Source: Nocardia ninae NBRC 108245 (lineage in GTDB: Bacteria; Actinomycetota; Actinomycetes; Mycobacteriales; Mycobacteriaceae). Taken from it: a stretch of DNA of 64,000 nucleotides. Below are positions 29,571-38,632 of this stretch, piece by piece. Where the stretch lies: positions 1-64,000 of the forward strand of contig NZ_BJXA01000036.1 in assembly GCF_007990755.1 (NCBI RefSeq), given 5' to 3'. Below the pieces are notes generated by a model. The model worked only from the letters and a program-made list of their open reading frames with translations, did no database searches and was not told where the DNA came from. The translations under genes and the position numbers were made by a program. How positions within the stretch are numbered: the stretch's first letter is position 1; every line of letters starts with the position of its first letter.

Positions 29571-30905
29571 GTGAGTGAATTCGGCGCAGTGCGCGGCACC
29601 GACCAGATTCGAGTGCTGATCGAGAACGGCGAGTACGCGCTGCGCAATCGCGGCGACATCGCGATGATGGCGGTGACCGTCCGGCGGTTGCGGGAACACT
29701 GGCCGGACGCGCGCATCGGAATGCTGACCGACCACCCCCGGGTGTTGCGGGCGCTGCTGCCCGATGCGGAGCCGATCTGCGCCGAATCAGGCGGGCAGTG
29801 GAGACGCGCCGGGTCCACCCGAGTCGGGTGGATTGCCGGGACGGCGGCACTGCGGTGGCGGGCACTCACGGATCCACCGAAAGAGCGACTGCGTCGGCTG
29901 CGTGCCGCAGCGAAGCCGGCTGCCCCCGCCCAGGACGACATACCGGCGGCGGACTTCGATGGGCCGCAGGTGCCTGCCGCCATCGCGGCGGCGAGCCTGG
30001 TGATCGCCCAGGGCGGTGGGTATCTGACCGACATCGACCTGTACCAGGCGCATCGCACCCTGACCTTGCTGGAACGCGCCGTCGCTCTGGGCATTCCGAC
30101 CGCGATGATCGGCCAGGGCATCGGCCCGATGCGGGATTCCCGACTCCTGGAACGAGCTGCCGCGGTGCTACCGGATGTCGATGTCATCGCACTGCGCGAA
30201 GGCAGGCGCGGACCACAACTACTCGCCGACCTCGGCGTAGCCCCCGAACGAATCCTGGTAACCGGTGACGACGCAGTCGAATTCGGTCACCGACTGCGCC
30301 GCCCCGACATCGGCACCGACATCGGGCTGAGCCTGCGGGTAGCGGACTACTCGAAGATCAGCGCGCAGACCCGCGCCATCCTCGGTACGGTATTACGCAC
30401 GTGCGCCAGGAAATTCGATGCGCCGCTGGCACCGCTGATCATCTCCGAATACGACTCCGAAGACCGCCGCGCCACCCAACCCCTGCTCGTAGGTGCCCCA
30501 CGCACCCGTCGCGCCGTCGGCCGCAGCGGCACACCGCACGACGTCGCCCGCCAGCTCGCCCGGTGCCGCATCCTGGTCACCAGCACCTACCACCTAGCGG
30601 TGTTCGCTCTGTCCCAAGGCATTCCAGCGATCGGCCTCTCCTCGTCGCAATATTACGACGACAAGTTCCACGGCCTGGCCGACATGTTCGGCACCGGTCT
30701 GTGCATCGTCCACCTCGACGATCCAGAGCTCGAGCAGCAGTTGGCCCGCGCCGTCCAGGAGCTATGGACAGCAGCGCCGAGCCTGCGTAACCCCCTGCAG
30801 CACAAGGCCACCGAACAGATCGCCGCCGGTCGAACCGCCCTGCAGCGGGTTTTCCAGCTCATCGACAGCGGCCGCTGTACCGATGGCCTACGCCACTCCG
30901 ACTGA
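29571..30905 (+). CDS. Polysaccharide pyruvyl transferase family protein
   Basis: Protein of 444 aa in the WcaK/PS_pyruv_trans family, which adds ketal pyruvate from phosphoenolpyruvate to sugar residues and makes the polymer acidic. Matching segments are VLIENGEYALRNRGDIAMMA at the N-terminus, LVIAQGGGYLTDIDLYQ, AMIGQGIGPMRDSRLL, ALREGRRGPQLLADLGV and, near the C-terminus, LVTSTYHLAVFALSQGIPAI. The usual catalytic Arg/His region (SRxHxxxxAxxxGxP) appears with Tyr replacing Arg. GTG 29571 is the start. It is downstream of the sugar transferase with a 67-bp gap, probably co-transcribed. Confidence 0.88.
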   Translation: MSEFGAVRGTDQIRVLIENGEYALRNRGDIAMMAVTVRRLREHWPDARIGMLTDHPRVLRALLPDAEPICAESGGQWRRAGSTRVGWIAGTAALRWRALTDPPKERLRRLRAAAKPAAPAQDDIPAADFDGPQVPAAIAAASLVIAQGGGYLTDIDLYQAHRTLTLLERAVALGIPTAMIGQGIGPMRDSRLLERAAAVLPDVDVIALREGRRGPQLLADLGVAPERILVTGDDAVEFGHRLRRPDIGTDIGLSLRVADYSKISAQTRAILGTVLRTCARKFDAPLAPLIISEYDSEDRRATQPLLVGAPRTRRAVGRSGTPHDVARQLARCRILVTSTYHLAVFALSQGIPAIGLSSSQYYDDKFHGLADMFGTGLCIVHLDDPELEQQLARAVQELWTAAPSLRNPLQHKATEQIAAGRTALQRVFQLIDSGRCTDGLRHSD

Positions 30906-31139
30906 TCCGACGATCATCCGGGTCGTGATGTGGCGCTGGTATCGGTGCATCCAACCGATGCTCCACCAGATCCCGCCTAGTCCTGCAACGAGCACGAACG
31001 ATAGCGAAGTCGCGGTCCACGACAGGTGGGCAACCCCAACGCGGCGTCATCTGCATGGCCCGAAGCCGCTGCGACGTCGTGTCCAGATGAATTGGCTGAC
31101 ACGGTTTTCCACGTACGCAATGCCGAATTCGGTGCACTC

Positions 31140-31343
31140 CTACTTGGTTACGCTGGACTGTGCACGTCGTTGTCCGAGGATAGCGAACGTGGCAGCGGCC
31201 AGCATGATGACGCCTTCGATGGCGTGCACGACGTTGTCGAAGGTGTCGACGGCCATCATGTGCAGCGCATGGCCGCCGCCGTGGAATCGTTGCGTGCCAC
31301 GATCGACCAAATCAAGGCGCTGGTCACGGCCGCCTGATTTGGC
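31140..31343 (-). pseudogene. Possible remnant of a small membrane protein
   Basis: Open frame on the minus strand between two stops. Its C-terminal part (HALHMMAVDTFDNVVHAIEG, then VIMLAAATFAILGQ) looks like the last amphipathic and membrane helices of a small actinobacterial membrane protein such as the DUF4383 type. The first ATG is at 31259, giving only 39 residues, and no ribosome-binding site is visible. Either a truncated gene or chance. Confidence 0.22.
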
Positions 31344-31554
31344 CTACACGGAGCGAACCGCACTTCGAGACCCGGAGAAAGTAACCGAGCTCTACGCGGT
31401 GAACAACGCCATTCGTCGAAGCAGCCAAACGCTCTTGCTGGTCACATCAATCGCAGCGCCGCGATTCGTAATGTCCAGTTCGACCGAGTCCGACCGAACC
31501 GGACAGTTGCCCGGGGTCTCATACAGCCCGCCGGCCCCTGGGCGCCCAGAGCAA

Positions 31555-31590
31555 GGCGAGTCCTGCCGCGCTAGAGCGGTAGGACTCGCC
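31555..31590 (-). terminator. Hairpin terminator of the PGRS-like gene
   Basis: A 15-bp stem (31555-31569 with 31576-31590) contains one G-U pair and the loop GCTAGA, and begins 18 bp after the stop codon of the Gly-rich gene. It is symmetrical enough to act in both directions. Confidence 0.65.
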
Positions 31591-31608
31591 GTGTTCAGTT
31601 GCGGATAG

Positions 31609-32328
31609 TCAGCAGATACCACTGCCGCTGCCGTCGGCACCTGGAGCGCCGGCGACCAGGCCTGCGCCACCGATGCCGCCGCTGCCACAAGCACCGATCA
31701 TGCCGGTGCCCGTCTTGGCGCCACCGTTTCCACCGTTGCCGCCCGCCCCACCGGTCCCGAGAACCCCGGCACCGCCGTTGCCCCCGCGTGCGCCCGCGCC
31801 ACCATTGTTGTTGGCGCCAGATGCATTGCCGCCGTTACCCGCACGCCCACCCTGCCCGCCGGTAGCGACAGCTATAGCGACACCGCCGAGACCGCCCGCC
31901 CCTCCCGGAGCTCCCGCACTACCTGAACCGCCGGTAGCGCCCGCACCGCCGTGGCCGCCCGCACCGCCCGCGCCACCGGAGCCGCCGATCGGCCCGCCGG
32001 ACCCGCCGAGGCCACCGGCCCCGCCTACACCCGAGGCACCGAGTCCGCCGCTTCCGCCGTTACCGCCCGCGCCACCGGCTCCGCCGCCGAAGCCGGCACC
32101 CCCGTTGCCACCCTTGCCACCTGGGCAGTTCGGGGCACCGGGGCTACCGTTGCCACCCGCACCGCCTGCTGGGTTGGAGGCGGTGCCCGGGGCGCCGTTG
32201 GCACCATTGACGGTGACACAGGCAGCCCCGAATGTCGGTGGTGCCACGGCGACCATGGTGCCGGTGGTCAGGATGAGGCCGCCGAGGATGGCGGCAATGC
32301 GGGTGCGTGTGGTCAGAGTTGTGTTCAT
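31609..32328 (-). CDS. Secreted PGRS-like glycine-rich protein
   Basis: Exported protein of 239 aa. A signal peptide (TRTRIAAILGGLILTTGTM to about residue 33) is followed by ~195 residues of GGx/GAx/GGN repeats resembling the PGRS part of mycobacterial PE-PGRS proteins, but without a PE domain. The early segment has collagen-like triplets (GAPGTASNP, GSPGAPNCPGGKGG). Four cysteines are spaced along the chain (AACVTV, PNCPGG, GACGSG and a C-terminal Cys), which could cross-link or bind metal. The ATG at 32328 has GGAG 7 bp upstream. Function unknown: the PGRS fold predicts polyproline-II helices packed side by side at the cell surface. The antisense Pro-rich frame is its mirror image. Confidence 0.85.
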   Translation of the reverse strand: MNTTLTTRTRIAAILGGLILTTGTMVAVAPPTFGAACVTVNGANGAPGTASNPAGGAGGNGSPGAPNCPGGKGGNGGAGFGGGAGGAGGNGGSGGLGASGVGGAGGLGGSGGPIGGSGGAGGAGGHGGAGATGGSGSAGAPGGAGGLGGVAIAVATGGQGGRAGNGGNASGANNNGGAGARGGNGGAGVLGTGGAGGNGGNGGAKTGTGMIGACGSGGIGGAGLVAGAPGADGSGSGIC

Positions 32329-33613
32329 GGTCGTACTCCATCGCTGATGCGCAGAGGTCGATGCGTCGGCATCGACCGCGGGTTGGCGCGCTTTTGTAGC
32401 CTCCGGTCTGACCTGAAGGAATGTGAATACGCTTCGCGCCACACGGCGTATTCACCGGCTCATCGATTCAATCGATAAGTCAATTACTTCGCCGTCTTCG
32501 TCAGCGTTGGAGAAAATGAGATCAAGCAGTGGGGTACGGTCTGCGAGATTCCGGGCGACCCGTCAAATCCTATGCCGCCGAGGGCGTTCCGGCCGTATAT
32601 TTCGACGGCCAGCGCCTATGAAATCGCCTCGATACGCGTATCGAAGCGCTGATAGCTTCGCATAATCACCCATGCTTTGACTCATCTGCCAGCAATCGAA
32701 ACATCGTTGATGTCACTCGGGCTGAGCAGTGAACTCAGCCTACGCCCCTCGGGTGCCGATTTCTACGCAACGGATAATCGATCGGCGAATTCGAGACGTG
32801 CCGAATTATCGACGATCTCGCCGGCACGAGGCAGGAGCCGGAGCGCAAACAAACGGCGGTACACGTTCGGACGAAGCGATCTGGAGGTATCCGCCCCTCC
32901 TGTTGCATGTCAACGCCGTGCAGTACCGAAATGTGAAGAGTCCACGGGCAACTCGACGATAGCTGACCCGTCCCTCGCTTGCGGAGATGCTCGGCGTCCC
33001 AACCGGCTACGACAACGGGGGCGACTCCCCACATCGCGCTCATCAACCAAACCCTCAGCCGGAGTTATCCTGCGCGGTGGACGATCTCAGATCCGTCGTA
33101 GACGGCGAGTACTCGCATCCCGCTGCCGCGAATGCTGCTGTCCCCGAACAGGTGGGCGGCCACTGTGAAGTCCAACGAGGCGCACTCGACCGCAGCGAGG
33201 CAGACCTCAAACCCACGACTCCGCCCTGGCCCATCGGGAGACACAGCAGTCGGGCAGCCGAAACAACAGTTCAGGGCCGTGAGCAGACCGCTTACCGCCG
33301 CGACGCCGTTCCGACCAGGCGCGAGGCCGCAGTCGTCACCGAAGAGGCCGCTGCTGCGAAAAGCGTCTTCGGGAAAGATGTCTGGCCGGTTGAGCAGGAG
33401 ATGGAGCGAACTCCATCTGGATGGATCCTAGCCGACGAGACGATCCTCCGACCTCCGGCGAATCCTGTTCGTGCCCAATATCTTTCACCGAGGAAATCAT
33501 AAATCGCTTCCCAGCAGCGCGACGGATGCCGGAACCGCAGCTACTGGGCGTAGGCGGCGACCAGCAGCGATCCGAATAACCGACCACGTGTCCTGCTGCT
33601 AGGGGCAGCCACC
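32329..33613. other. 1.3-kb region without a convincing gene
   Basis: Coding signal is weak here: overlapping short frames on both strands, none with a recognised domain and good start, and a lower GC content than the flanks. The best open frame is on the minus strand at 33065-33427 (no ATG; fragments such as SSLHLLLNRPDIFPEDAFRS and SGMRVLAVYDGSEIV look protein-like). It may be a decayed gene. The plus-strand frames at 32423-33502 are Arg/Ser-rich shadows. Confidence 0.45.
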
Positions 33614-34027
33614 CTACGGCGATGACTTCAGTAGTGTGGCGCAGCGGATCTTCGGCCACGCCAGGGAACCGTCCGCCTGTTCACTCAGCGCGAGCAACGT
33701 GCGATCGGAGTGAGCGGCGGCGAGACGTTCGATGACGGCCGCCGCGACACCTTGGCCTCGAAACCGTTGCGCCACATCGAAGAACTCAATCTCGATCAGT
33801 TGCACTCTTGGCGGCGGCGCCCAAGAGTACTCGCTGAAGTCATCGGGGCGGTCCCGAAGGCGGAGACGGCCGACTTCAATCCCATCGCATAGGGCCTTGA
33901 TACACCACCAGTTGCGGCATTCGAGCTGGCTTCGCCACCGATCGTTGAAGTCGTCGGATTCTTCGAAAGAATGCGAAGAGAAGCCGTCGCAGCGACCCAC
34001 CGGCCGGTCTATGAATTCGAGCGTCAC
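33614..34027 (-). CDS. Small GNAT-like acetyltransferase, possibly truncated
   Basis: Predicted GNAT fold protein of 137 aa. The acetyl-CoA-binding motif A is visible as FFDVAQRFRGQGVAAAVIER (R-x-x-G-x-G/A), followed by AAAHSDRTLLALSEQADG, the beta-5/alpha-4 region. Beyond that the usual GxxGF-type ending is missing: the last ~15 residues (LAWPKIRCATLLKSS) do not fit, which suggests a frameshift near 33655 or a divergent tail. The start is taken as GTG 34027, preceded by GAGAAGGAAGA. The longer upstream frame has no ribosome-binding site. Substrate unknown. It stands alone in a gene-poor stretch. Confidence 0.55.
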   Translation of the reverse strand: MTLEFIDRPVGRCDGFSSHSFEESDDFNDRWRSQLECRNWWCIKALCDGIEVGRLRLRDRPDDFSEYSWAPPPRVQLIEIEFFDVAQRFRGQGVAAAVIERLAAAHSDRTLLALSEQADGSLAWPKIRCATLLKSSP

Positions 34028-34336
34028 TCTTCCTTCTCGGTGCTGAACTCGTCGTCGGCCTCCGATGCGGTCGATCTCCCACCACGGTATTCGCGCCCCC
34101 AGGCCGCCTCGCCGCCATCGAGTGGAACTCCGAGCGAACAAAGCCGGAGCGAATTCCTGATTCTTGCAATGGAGTTAGTAGTGCATGTATGAGATGTCAT
34201 GTGCCGGAGGCCAACTGCGGTGAGTACATCATCGGCACGAGCGGAGATCCCTCCATCGAACGGATTGGAATCTCATAACTCAGCGGACAGAACCCCAGGA
34301 CAGCCCAGAGCGGCCCCGACTCGTGACGGTTCATGG

Positions 34337-36559
34337 TCAGCTGGCCGTAGATGGTTGTCTAGTGGTGGTTTCCCCCTCAGGACCGTAGGTCTTGCGGCTG
34401 TGGTGAGCAGCGGTTGTGGCCACGACAGTGGCCAAGTGGTCGCGGCCGGGTGGAACCAGCCGGATGGTGATTCGGCCGTCGGGGGTGGTGTTGATGTCGT
34501 TGGCGAGCCAGGTCAACAGTTGGTTGTCTATGTCTTGGGGAAGCAGGTTCTCGGTGCCGCGGTCGTCGTAGAGCAAGACCTCCACTCCGCGTTCTCGGGC
34601 TGCGTCAGCGGCGGCGTCAAAGTCTCGGCTGGTGAGGTTCGCACCGCGTAGGCTGCTGCGGAGTCGTTGTTCGGCCACCGAGCAGGCGTGCTGCTCTCGC
34701 GCTGATAGTGGTGGGGGTCGACTGATTCGCGTGAGCTGCGGGCACACAGTCTCTTGTAGTCGATGTAATTGCGTTTGGCTGACTTCGGCGGCGGTGTGTG
34801 CGGCGGCGGCGACCTTCCGCATGTGGATTGCTCGGTCACGTGCGCGGTGGATCTCTGTCAGCGTGGGCCGGAAAGTCACGCTGAAATAGGTGGCGGCCAG
34901 CAGGGGTGCGAAGTCAGCGATGCGTCCGATGACGGCGATTGGAGCGCTGATCTGGTGTTGTACTGCCCAAACCGCGCAACAGGCAACGATTGCCCCCTGC
35001 GCGGCCCATGCTGTTACGAGCCGGCCGCGCATCATGACGAAGGTGTATATCGCCGCTGTCGCTGATCCTGGCCACAACTGCTCCATGCTGTCGAAATTGT
35101 TCGGGCCCAACAAAACAATTATCGCCCCGACCGGTCCAGAGGCGGCTATCACGAGCGTGGCCGGCCACGGTAGCGGGTCCCCCGATACTCCGAGGACGAT
35201 GATGATCGCTGCGGCGTTGAGGGCGAGCGCGAGGATGGTCGGCGCCCAAGGCGAGCCGTGATTGGACATGCTGGCCAGCGCGACGATCGCACTGAAATAG
35301 AGCCCGCCGACAATCCACGCGGCGGGGGTCCGCAAGCCGAAAAAGGCCCCAGCGTCGGGTAATTCGACTTTCGATGGTGTGGGTTCGGTCCAGCTCAACT
35401 GGACCCGCACTCCCGCTCCGGGGCTGGTATCGACTGCCGAGCGGCCGCCCGGGACGTGATCGAGAGCGTGGATGGTGCCAGCGACACCGTGGCGGTCCGG
35501 CGCCACGGCGGTGGGGTCGAAACCGGGGCCGTCGTCGGTGACGGTCGCAGTAATTCTATTGTCGGTCAACCGTATTATGATGTCGCATTGCGCACCCGGG
35601 GCGTGGTGGCGGCTGTTACGGACAGCTTCGCCGAGTGCAGCCGTGAATGTCGTGAGAACGTCATAGTCGTACACGGCATTCGGAGTGCTGGTGTCATTCA
35701 CACAGACTGGTTGGCTTTCGGGGATTCCGTCATGCAGCAGCCTCAGGGTTGCAGCCGCATCCAGCTTGGTCCCAGCGGGATTCACGCCAAGGGCGGCGAT
35801 CTTACGAAGCGCGGTGAGAGCCTGCGCGCGCAACGCAGGCAGGTCGGGATGGCGGGCAGCGGTCAGCAGCGTGGACAGCACCCAGTCGTGCACGACACCG
35901 GTATAACGACGGTGGCGCTCGGCGCGCGCCTGCGCGGCACCGGCGATAGCGGCCTGCTGCTCCGCGACTGCCCGGGTGTCATCGAGTTCGCGTGCTGCCG
36001 CCAGACCCACGACCAACGCGGCGACGAACACCAATGAGAAGCCGAACGAGTACACCCACTCGGGCAAAAAGGCGAAATTTGCGTCCGGAGAACGGTTTTG
36101 GTTGATCAGCTGAGAGGCGGTCACTGCGATCACCAGATGGGCGATCGCGATGCGCGCTGACCACGCCAGGACTGCGGCCATCGCAGCCAACCCCGGAAAG
36201 AACGACAGCCACACCGAGTGCGGCAACGCCGACCCGGTCCACGCGGGCCACCACAGCAACGTGGCCAGCAAATATGCCACTGCTACTGTCGCCGCGGCCG
36301 CGCGCACCGCGGCGAGCGAGCCGCGCCACGACATCCACGCCAGCACCCCGGCGGGGCCGAACGTCAGCACCAGAGCCGTCGGCGGCCACCACGGTTGCAT
36401 ATACGCGGCTTCGGTGTGAACGCGCGCGGCGAGCAACAATAGATATCCCGAGTAGCCGCCGGCGATCATACGAGCCGACCACCGCGTGAACCGGTGTCGG
36501 GTCTGTGCGGCAGTCGCGAGAGGTGCGGCCCCAGTGCTGATCAGCGTCGTCGCCACCAT
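34337..36559 (-). CDS. Membrane histidine kinase with two kinase-like modules
   Basis: Sensor of 740 aa. The first module has about six membrane helices (~30-190). A HisKA_3-like segment with phosphoacceptor His (RRYTGVVHDWVLSTLL) and a HATPase follow, with N box (GEAVRNSRHHA), G1 (TVTDDGPGFDP) and G2 (HGVAGTIHALDH). A second set of helices (~405-550) and a second coiled helix (HMRKVAAAAHTAAEVSQTQL) then lead to a C-terminal region (~620-735, EQHACSVAEQRLRSSLRG, DAARERGVEVLLYDDRG) resembling an ATPase domain without N and G boxes. The protein is thus a kinase fused to a catalytically dead second module, perhaps acting in sensing or dimerisation. It overlaps its response regulator by 19 bp (36541-36559), so they form one two-component system. 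Confidence 0.88.
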   Translation of the reverse strand: MVATTLISTGAAPLATAAQTRHRFTRWSARMIAGGYSGYLLLLAARVHTEAAYMQPWWPPTALVLTFGPAGVLAWMSWRGSLAAVRAAAATVAVAYLLATLLWWPAWTGSALPHSVWLSFFPGLAAMAAVLAWSARIAIAHLVIAVTASQLINQNRSPDANFAFLPEWVYSFGFSLVFVAALVVGLAAARELDDTRAVAEQQAAIAGAAQARAERHRRYTGVVHDWVLSTLLTAARHPDLPALRAQALTALRKIAALGVNPAGTKLDAAATLRLLHDGIPESQPVCVNDTSTPNAVYDYDVLTTFTAALGEAVRNSRHHAPGAQCDIIIRLTDNRITATVTDDGPGFDPTAVAPDRHGVAGTIHALDHVPGGRSAVDTSPGAGVRVQLSWTEPTPSKVELPDAGAFFGLRTPAAWIVGGLYFSAIVALASMSNHGSPWAPTILALALNAAAIIIVLGVSGDPLPWPATLVIAASGPVGAIIVLLGPNNFDSMEQLWPGSATAAIYTFVMMRGRLVTAWAAQGAIVACCAVWAVQHQISAPIAVIGRIADFAPLLAATYFSVTFRPTLTEIHRARDRAIHMRKVAAAAHTAAEVSQTQLHRLQETVCPQLTRISRPPPLSAREQHACSVAEQRLRSSLRGANLTSRDFDAAADAARERGVEVLLYDDRGTENLLPQDIDNQLLTWLANDINTTPDGRITIRLVPPGRDHLATVVATTAAHHSRKTYGPEGETTTRQPSTAS

Positions 36560-37227
36560 GCTCGAGGTGTGTAGCCGTCATCGATGGCTGCCTGTCGCAG
36601 TTCGGATTTAGTGTTCGCTGGACGCTGAACGGCAGCGTATTTCTCACGGATCCGCGACAAATAAAGCTTGACCGTGTTGGGGGTGATTCCCATCAGCGCG
36701 GCCACTCCGCGCGCGGACTCTCCCGAGGCATACAGGGCTAGTGTTTCCTCTTCACGCGGAGCGAGGCCGGCGCGATTCGGATCGGCGTCGATGGCGGCGG
36801 CCCAGTCAATCGAACCCACGGTGTCACCTGCGGCGACCGCGCGGATCGCCGCACGGATGGCCTCGGACGTCTCGGATTTGCGGATCACAGCGAGCACTCC
36901 GGCGCGGGCCGCGTCACGGACGAGGTCAGGCCGGTCACCCGAGGTGAGCACGAGTACGCGATGCACCCCGACCGCAGCCAATCGCATCACATTTTCACGC
37001 GGGCTGGATTCATCGGGTAGCAGCAAGTCCAAAATCACCAAATCCAACACGGGCATGCGGGTGATCAACGCCTCGACCGTGGCCGCACTGGCGACGACCT
37101 CGAGATCGGGTTCGTCGGCGAGATTGCGGTGCAACCCGTCGACGAACACCTCATGGTCCTCGACCACTCCGATCCGGATCATGCTCGCCCCGAAACCTCT
37201 TGGCTTGTCAGTAGAGGTGTCCATCAT
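36541..37227 (-). CDS. NarL/LuxR-type response regulator
   Basis: Response regulator of 228 aa. The receiver domain runs from ~16 to ~135 (RIGVVEDHEVFVDGLHRNL, phosphoacceptor Asp in LVILDLLLPDES, Thr/Ser LVLTSG, Lys VIRKSE). A C-terminal LuxR helix-turn-helix follows (APREEETLALYASGESARG, then VAALMGITPNTVKLYLSRIR). It pairs with the overlapping membrane kinase downstream. The start is ATG 37227 (GAGG 5 bp upstream); an internal ATG at 37182 (MIRIGVVEDHE) with a GGGG site is a good alternative. Targets are unknown. The kinase and regulator are the only transcriptional control genes near the accessory region. Confidence 0.93.
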   Translation of the reverse strand: MMDTSTDKPRGFGASMIRIGVVEDHEVFVDGLHRNLADEPDLEVVASAATVEALITRMPVLDLVILDLLLPDESSPRENVMRLAAVGVHRVLVLTSGDRPDLVRDAARAGVLAVIRKSETSEAIRAAIRAVAAGDTVGSIDWAAAIDADPNRAGLAPREEETLALYASGESARGVAALMGITPNTVKLYLSRIREKYAAVQRPANTKSELRQAAIDDGYTPRAWWRRR

Positions 37228-37643
37228 CGCAACCTCAGCGCTGGCGCGCTGTCACGCCGCGAATCTCCCACTATGACACTCAAAACTGAATCTGTCGCCG
37301 GAACAACGTTGCTGGCTACCGTCGTACGTACACAGCCCTTAGCAGAACCAGAAATGTTGCAGGAGTTAGCCATGCCCGCTCGCCGCAGTTTTGCCGCTTG
37401 CCGGGTTGGATCCGACGAACCACCCCAAACTGCGCCACTCTTGCGGCGCTCTCGAGGTCGCTCCCACCCGGGATAGACCCGTATAGGCCTTAGTTCTCAC
37501 TGCGGCCCCGTGCAGCGTCCGGCTTTTCGCCGCGCAGACATTCAACTTTGAACCGATAGGCGCGTACCTCGCGCGCACAGCAATCCCACTCCACTTCCCC
37601 CGGCGCGGCCAGACTCTGGCCGAGCTTACGAAAGGTGACCACT
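37228..37643. other. Intergenic region between response regulator and secreted protein
   Basis: This 416-bp divergent spacer should hold promoters for the two-component operon (minus) and the secreted-protein gene (plus). A short frame at 37261-37476 is not convincing. No repeat or RNA structure stands out. Confidence 0.5.
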
Positions 37644-38198
37644 ATGTTCCAATGCGGGGCGCGCGCCCTCATCGTGTCTCTGATGGTGATCCTCGGCGCT
37701 GCCGAGACGACCGCCTGTGAAACGAACGAGACCACTATTGAGGTCGGCTGCGACCTCACCGGTCCGCTGATCAAGCTGATCGCGCTGACGCTCAAGATGC
37801 ATCCCACAACATCGTTGGGCTCACTCGCCCTCGACGCCGCGAGCATCCCCGTCTCGGCCGCCTGTAAGCGCTGGATGGGCTCGAAGACCGAACCCACCAC
37901 CGCCGAAGAGTTCCTCAGCCACACCGAGGAGCTTGCCCCCATTTTCCGACTTCCGGTCGGCGTCGGAGTCTGCGGCTCGGGCAGCAGCGAGTTCGCCTCC
38001 GTAGCGGCAGTATTCGGCACCACCAGCTGCCCGTTCAGCCTCAACGTCCAGAGCGCGTTCCTGCTTTCCAGCCGCGACACCCCGCTGACCGTGCAGGCAT
38101 GGAGCCCAGTCACCAACCACACATACACGATGACGTGTACCGGCCAATACCCCGTCGTGTGCCGCGGAGGCGACAACGCGGGTATCTACATCTACTGA
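37644..38198 (+). CDS. Secreted protein of unknown function
   Basis: Protein of 184 aa beginning at ATG 37644, with GAAAGG 8 bp upstream; a GTG 9 bp earlier is the alternative. The N-terminus carries a signal peptide (ARALIVSLMVILGAAETT), and a Cys follows soon after (TTACETNE), so a lipoprotein is possible but the lipobox is poor. The mature part has several cysteines (VGCDLTG, AACKRW, VGVCGSG, TSCPFS, MTCTGQ, VVCRGG) that likely pair as disulfides, and a C-terminus rich in beta-strand pattern. No family was recognised. It lies next to insertion-sequence debris, so it may belong to the accessory region. Confidence 0.7.
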   Translation: MFQCGARALIVSLMVILGAAETTACETNETTIEVGCDLTGPLIKLIALTLKMHPTTSLGSLALDAASIPVSAACKRWMGSKTEPTTAEEFLSHTEELAPIFRLPVGVGVCGSGSSEFASVAAVFGTTSCPFSLNVQSAFLLSSRDTPLTVQAWSPVTNHTYTMTCTGQYPVVCRGGDNAGIYIY

Positions 38199-38234
38199 CA
38201 CTCCGACAACGTCAATCCGGACCCGCCGCCGGCG

Positions 38235-38565
38235 ACAAGCTCAACCGGGATTTCACCGCCACCGCACCGAAACCGGGTGTGGGGTAGCCGATTTCACCTA
38301 CCTCTTGACCTGGACCGGATGGGCCTATGTGGGTTGGTGTGCGACGCCGACCCCCGTGCCATCGTCCGCTGGACCACAGTCGCCACGAAAACGACCACGC
38401 TGGTGTCGAAGGCACTCAACATGGCCGTGTGGCGGTGTGGTCATTGCGGACATCCGATCGAGCTCGACCTGATTCATCACAGCGACACCGGGTCCAATCA
38501 CACAGCGCTCCAGGAGGGGCACGGTGCTCAGGCGGCGAGCGTCGCCGCGAGTTGATGGAAGCCGC
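38235..38565 (+). mobile_element. Degenerate IS3-family transposase (OrfB) remnant
   Basis: Three reading frames in order encode pieces of one IS3 OrfB integrase: NRDFTATAP (from 38243), then VADFTYLLTWTGWAYV (38284-38331) in a second frame, then a third frame with the block ending ELDLIHHSDTGSNHTALQ. These match the integrase core (canonical VNRDFTAxAPNRxWVADFTY and LIHHSDRGSQYTS), including the first and second catalytic Asp (ADFTY, HHSD). The pieces are separated by frameshifts and the rest is gone, so it is a fossil. No terminal inverted repeats were found. Confidence 0.75.
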
Positions 38566-38632
38566 GTCGATCGCGGCACTCAAAGCGGCAGGGAGTGTCG
38601 CTCCTGGCGGATAGGGTCAGGCTCGCGGCTTT

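Larger units (their letters stand above)
30906..31608. other. 703-bp gap with no convincing gene
   Basis: The region between the pyruvyl transferase and the PGRS-like gene has frames on both strands but none with a good ribosome-binding site and recognisable product. A minus-strand open frame (31140-31343) may be a remnant and is listed separately. The terminator hairpin at 31555-31590 closes the region. Confidence 0.5.

Noticed and set aside
28416-29735. 439-aa minus-strand frame over the sugar transferase
   Set aside because: Antisense to a gene with complete bac_transf motifs; no independent support.
31026-31337. 103-aa plus-strand frame near the pyruvyl transferase
   Set aside because: The composition is ordinary but there is no ribosome-binding site, and a minus-strand remnant fits the same DNA about as well.
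31673-32347. 224-aa proline-rich frame (PPAPP repeats) on the plus strand
   Set aside because: It is the exact antisense of the glycine-rich PGRS-like gene; Pro repeats arise from complementing GGC/GCC codons. The minus-strand gene has a signal peptide, ribosome-binding site and terminator.
32423-33502. Plus-strand Arg/Ser-rich frames (32423-32665, 32677-33168, 32987-33502)
   Set aside because: No ribosome-binding site, no domain, low-complexity composition; the strand opposite is at least as open.
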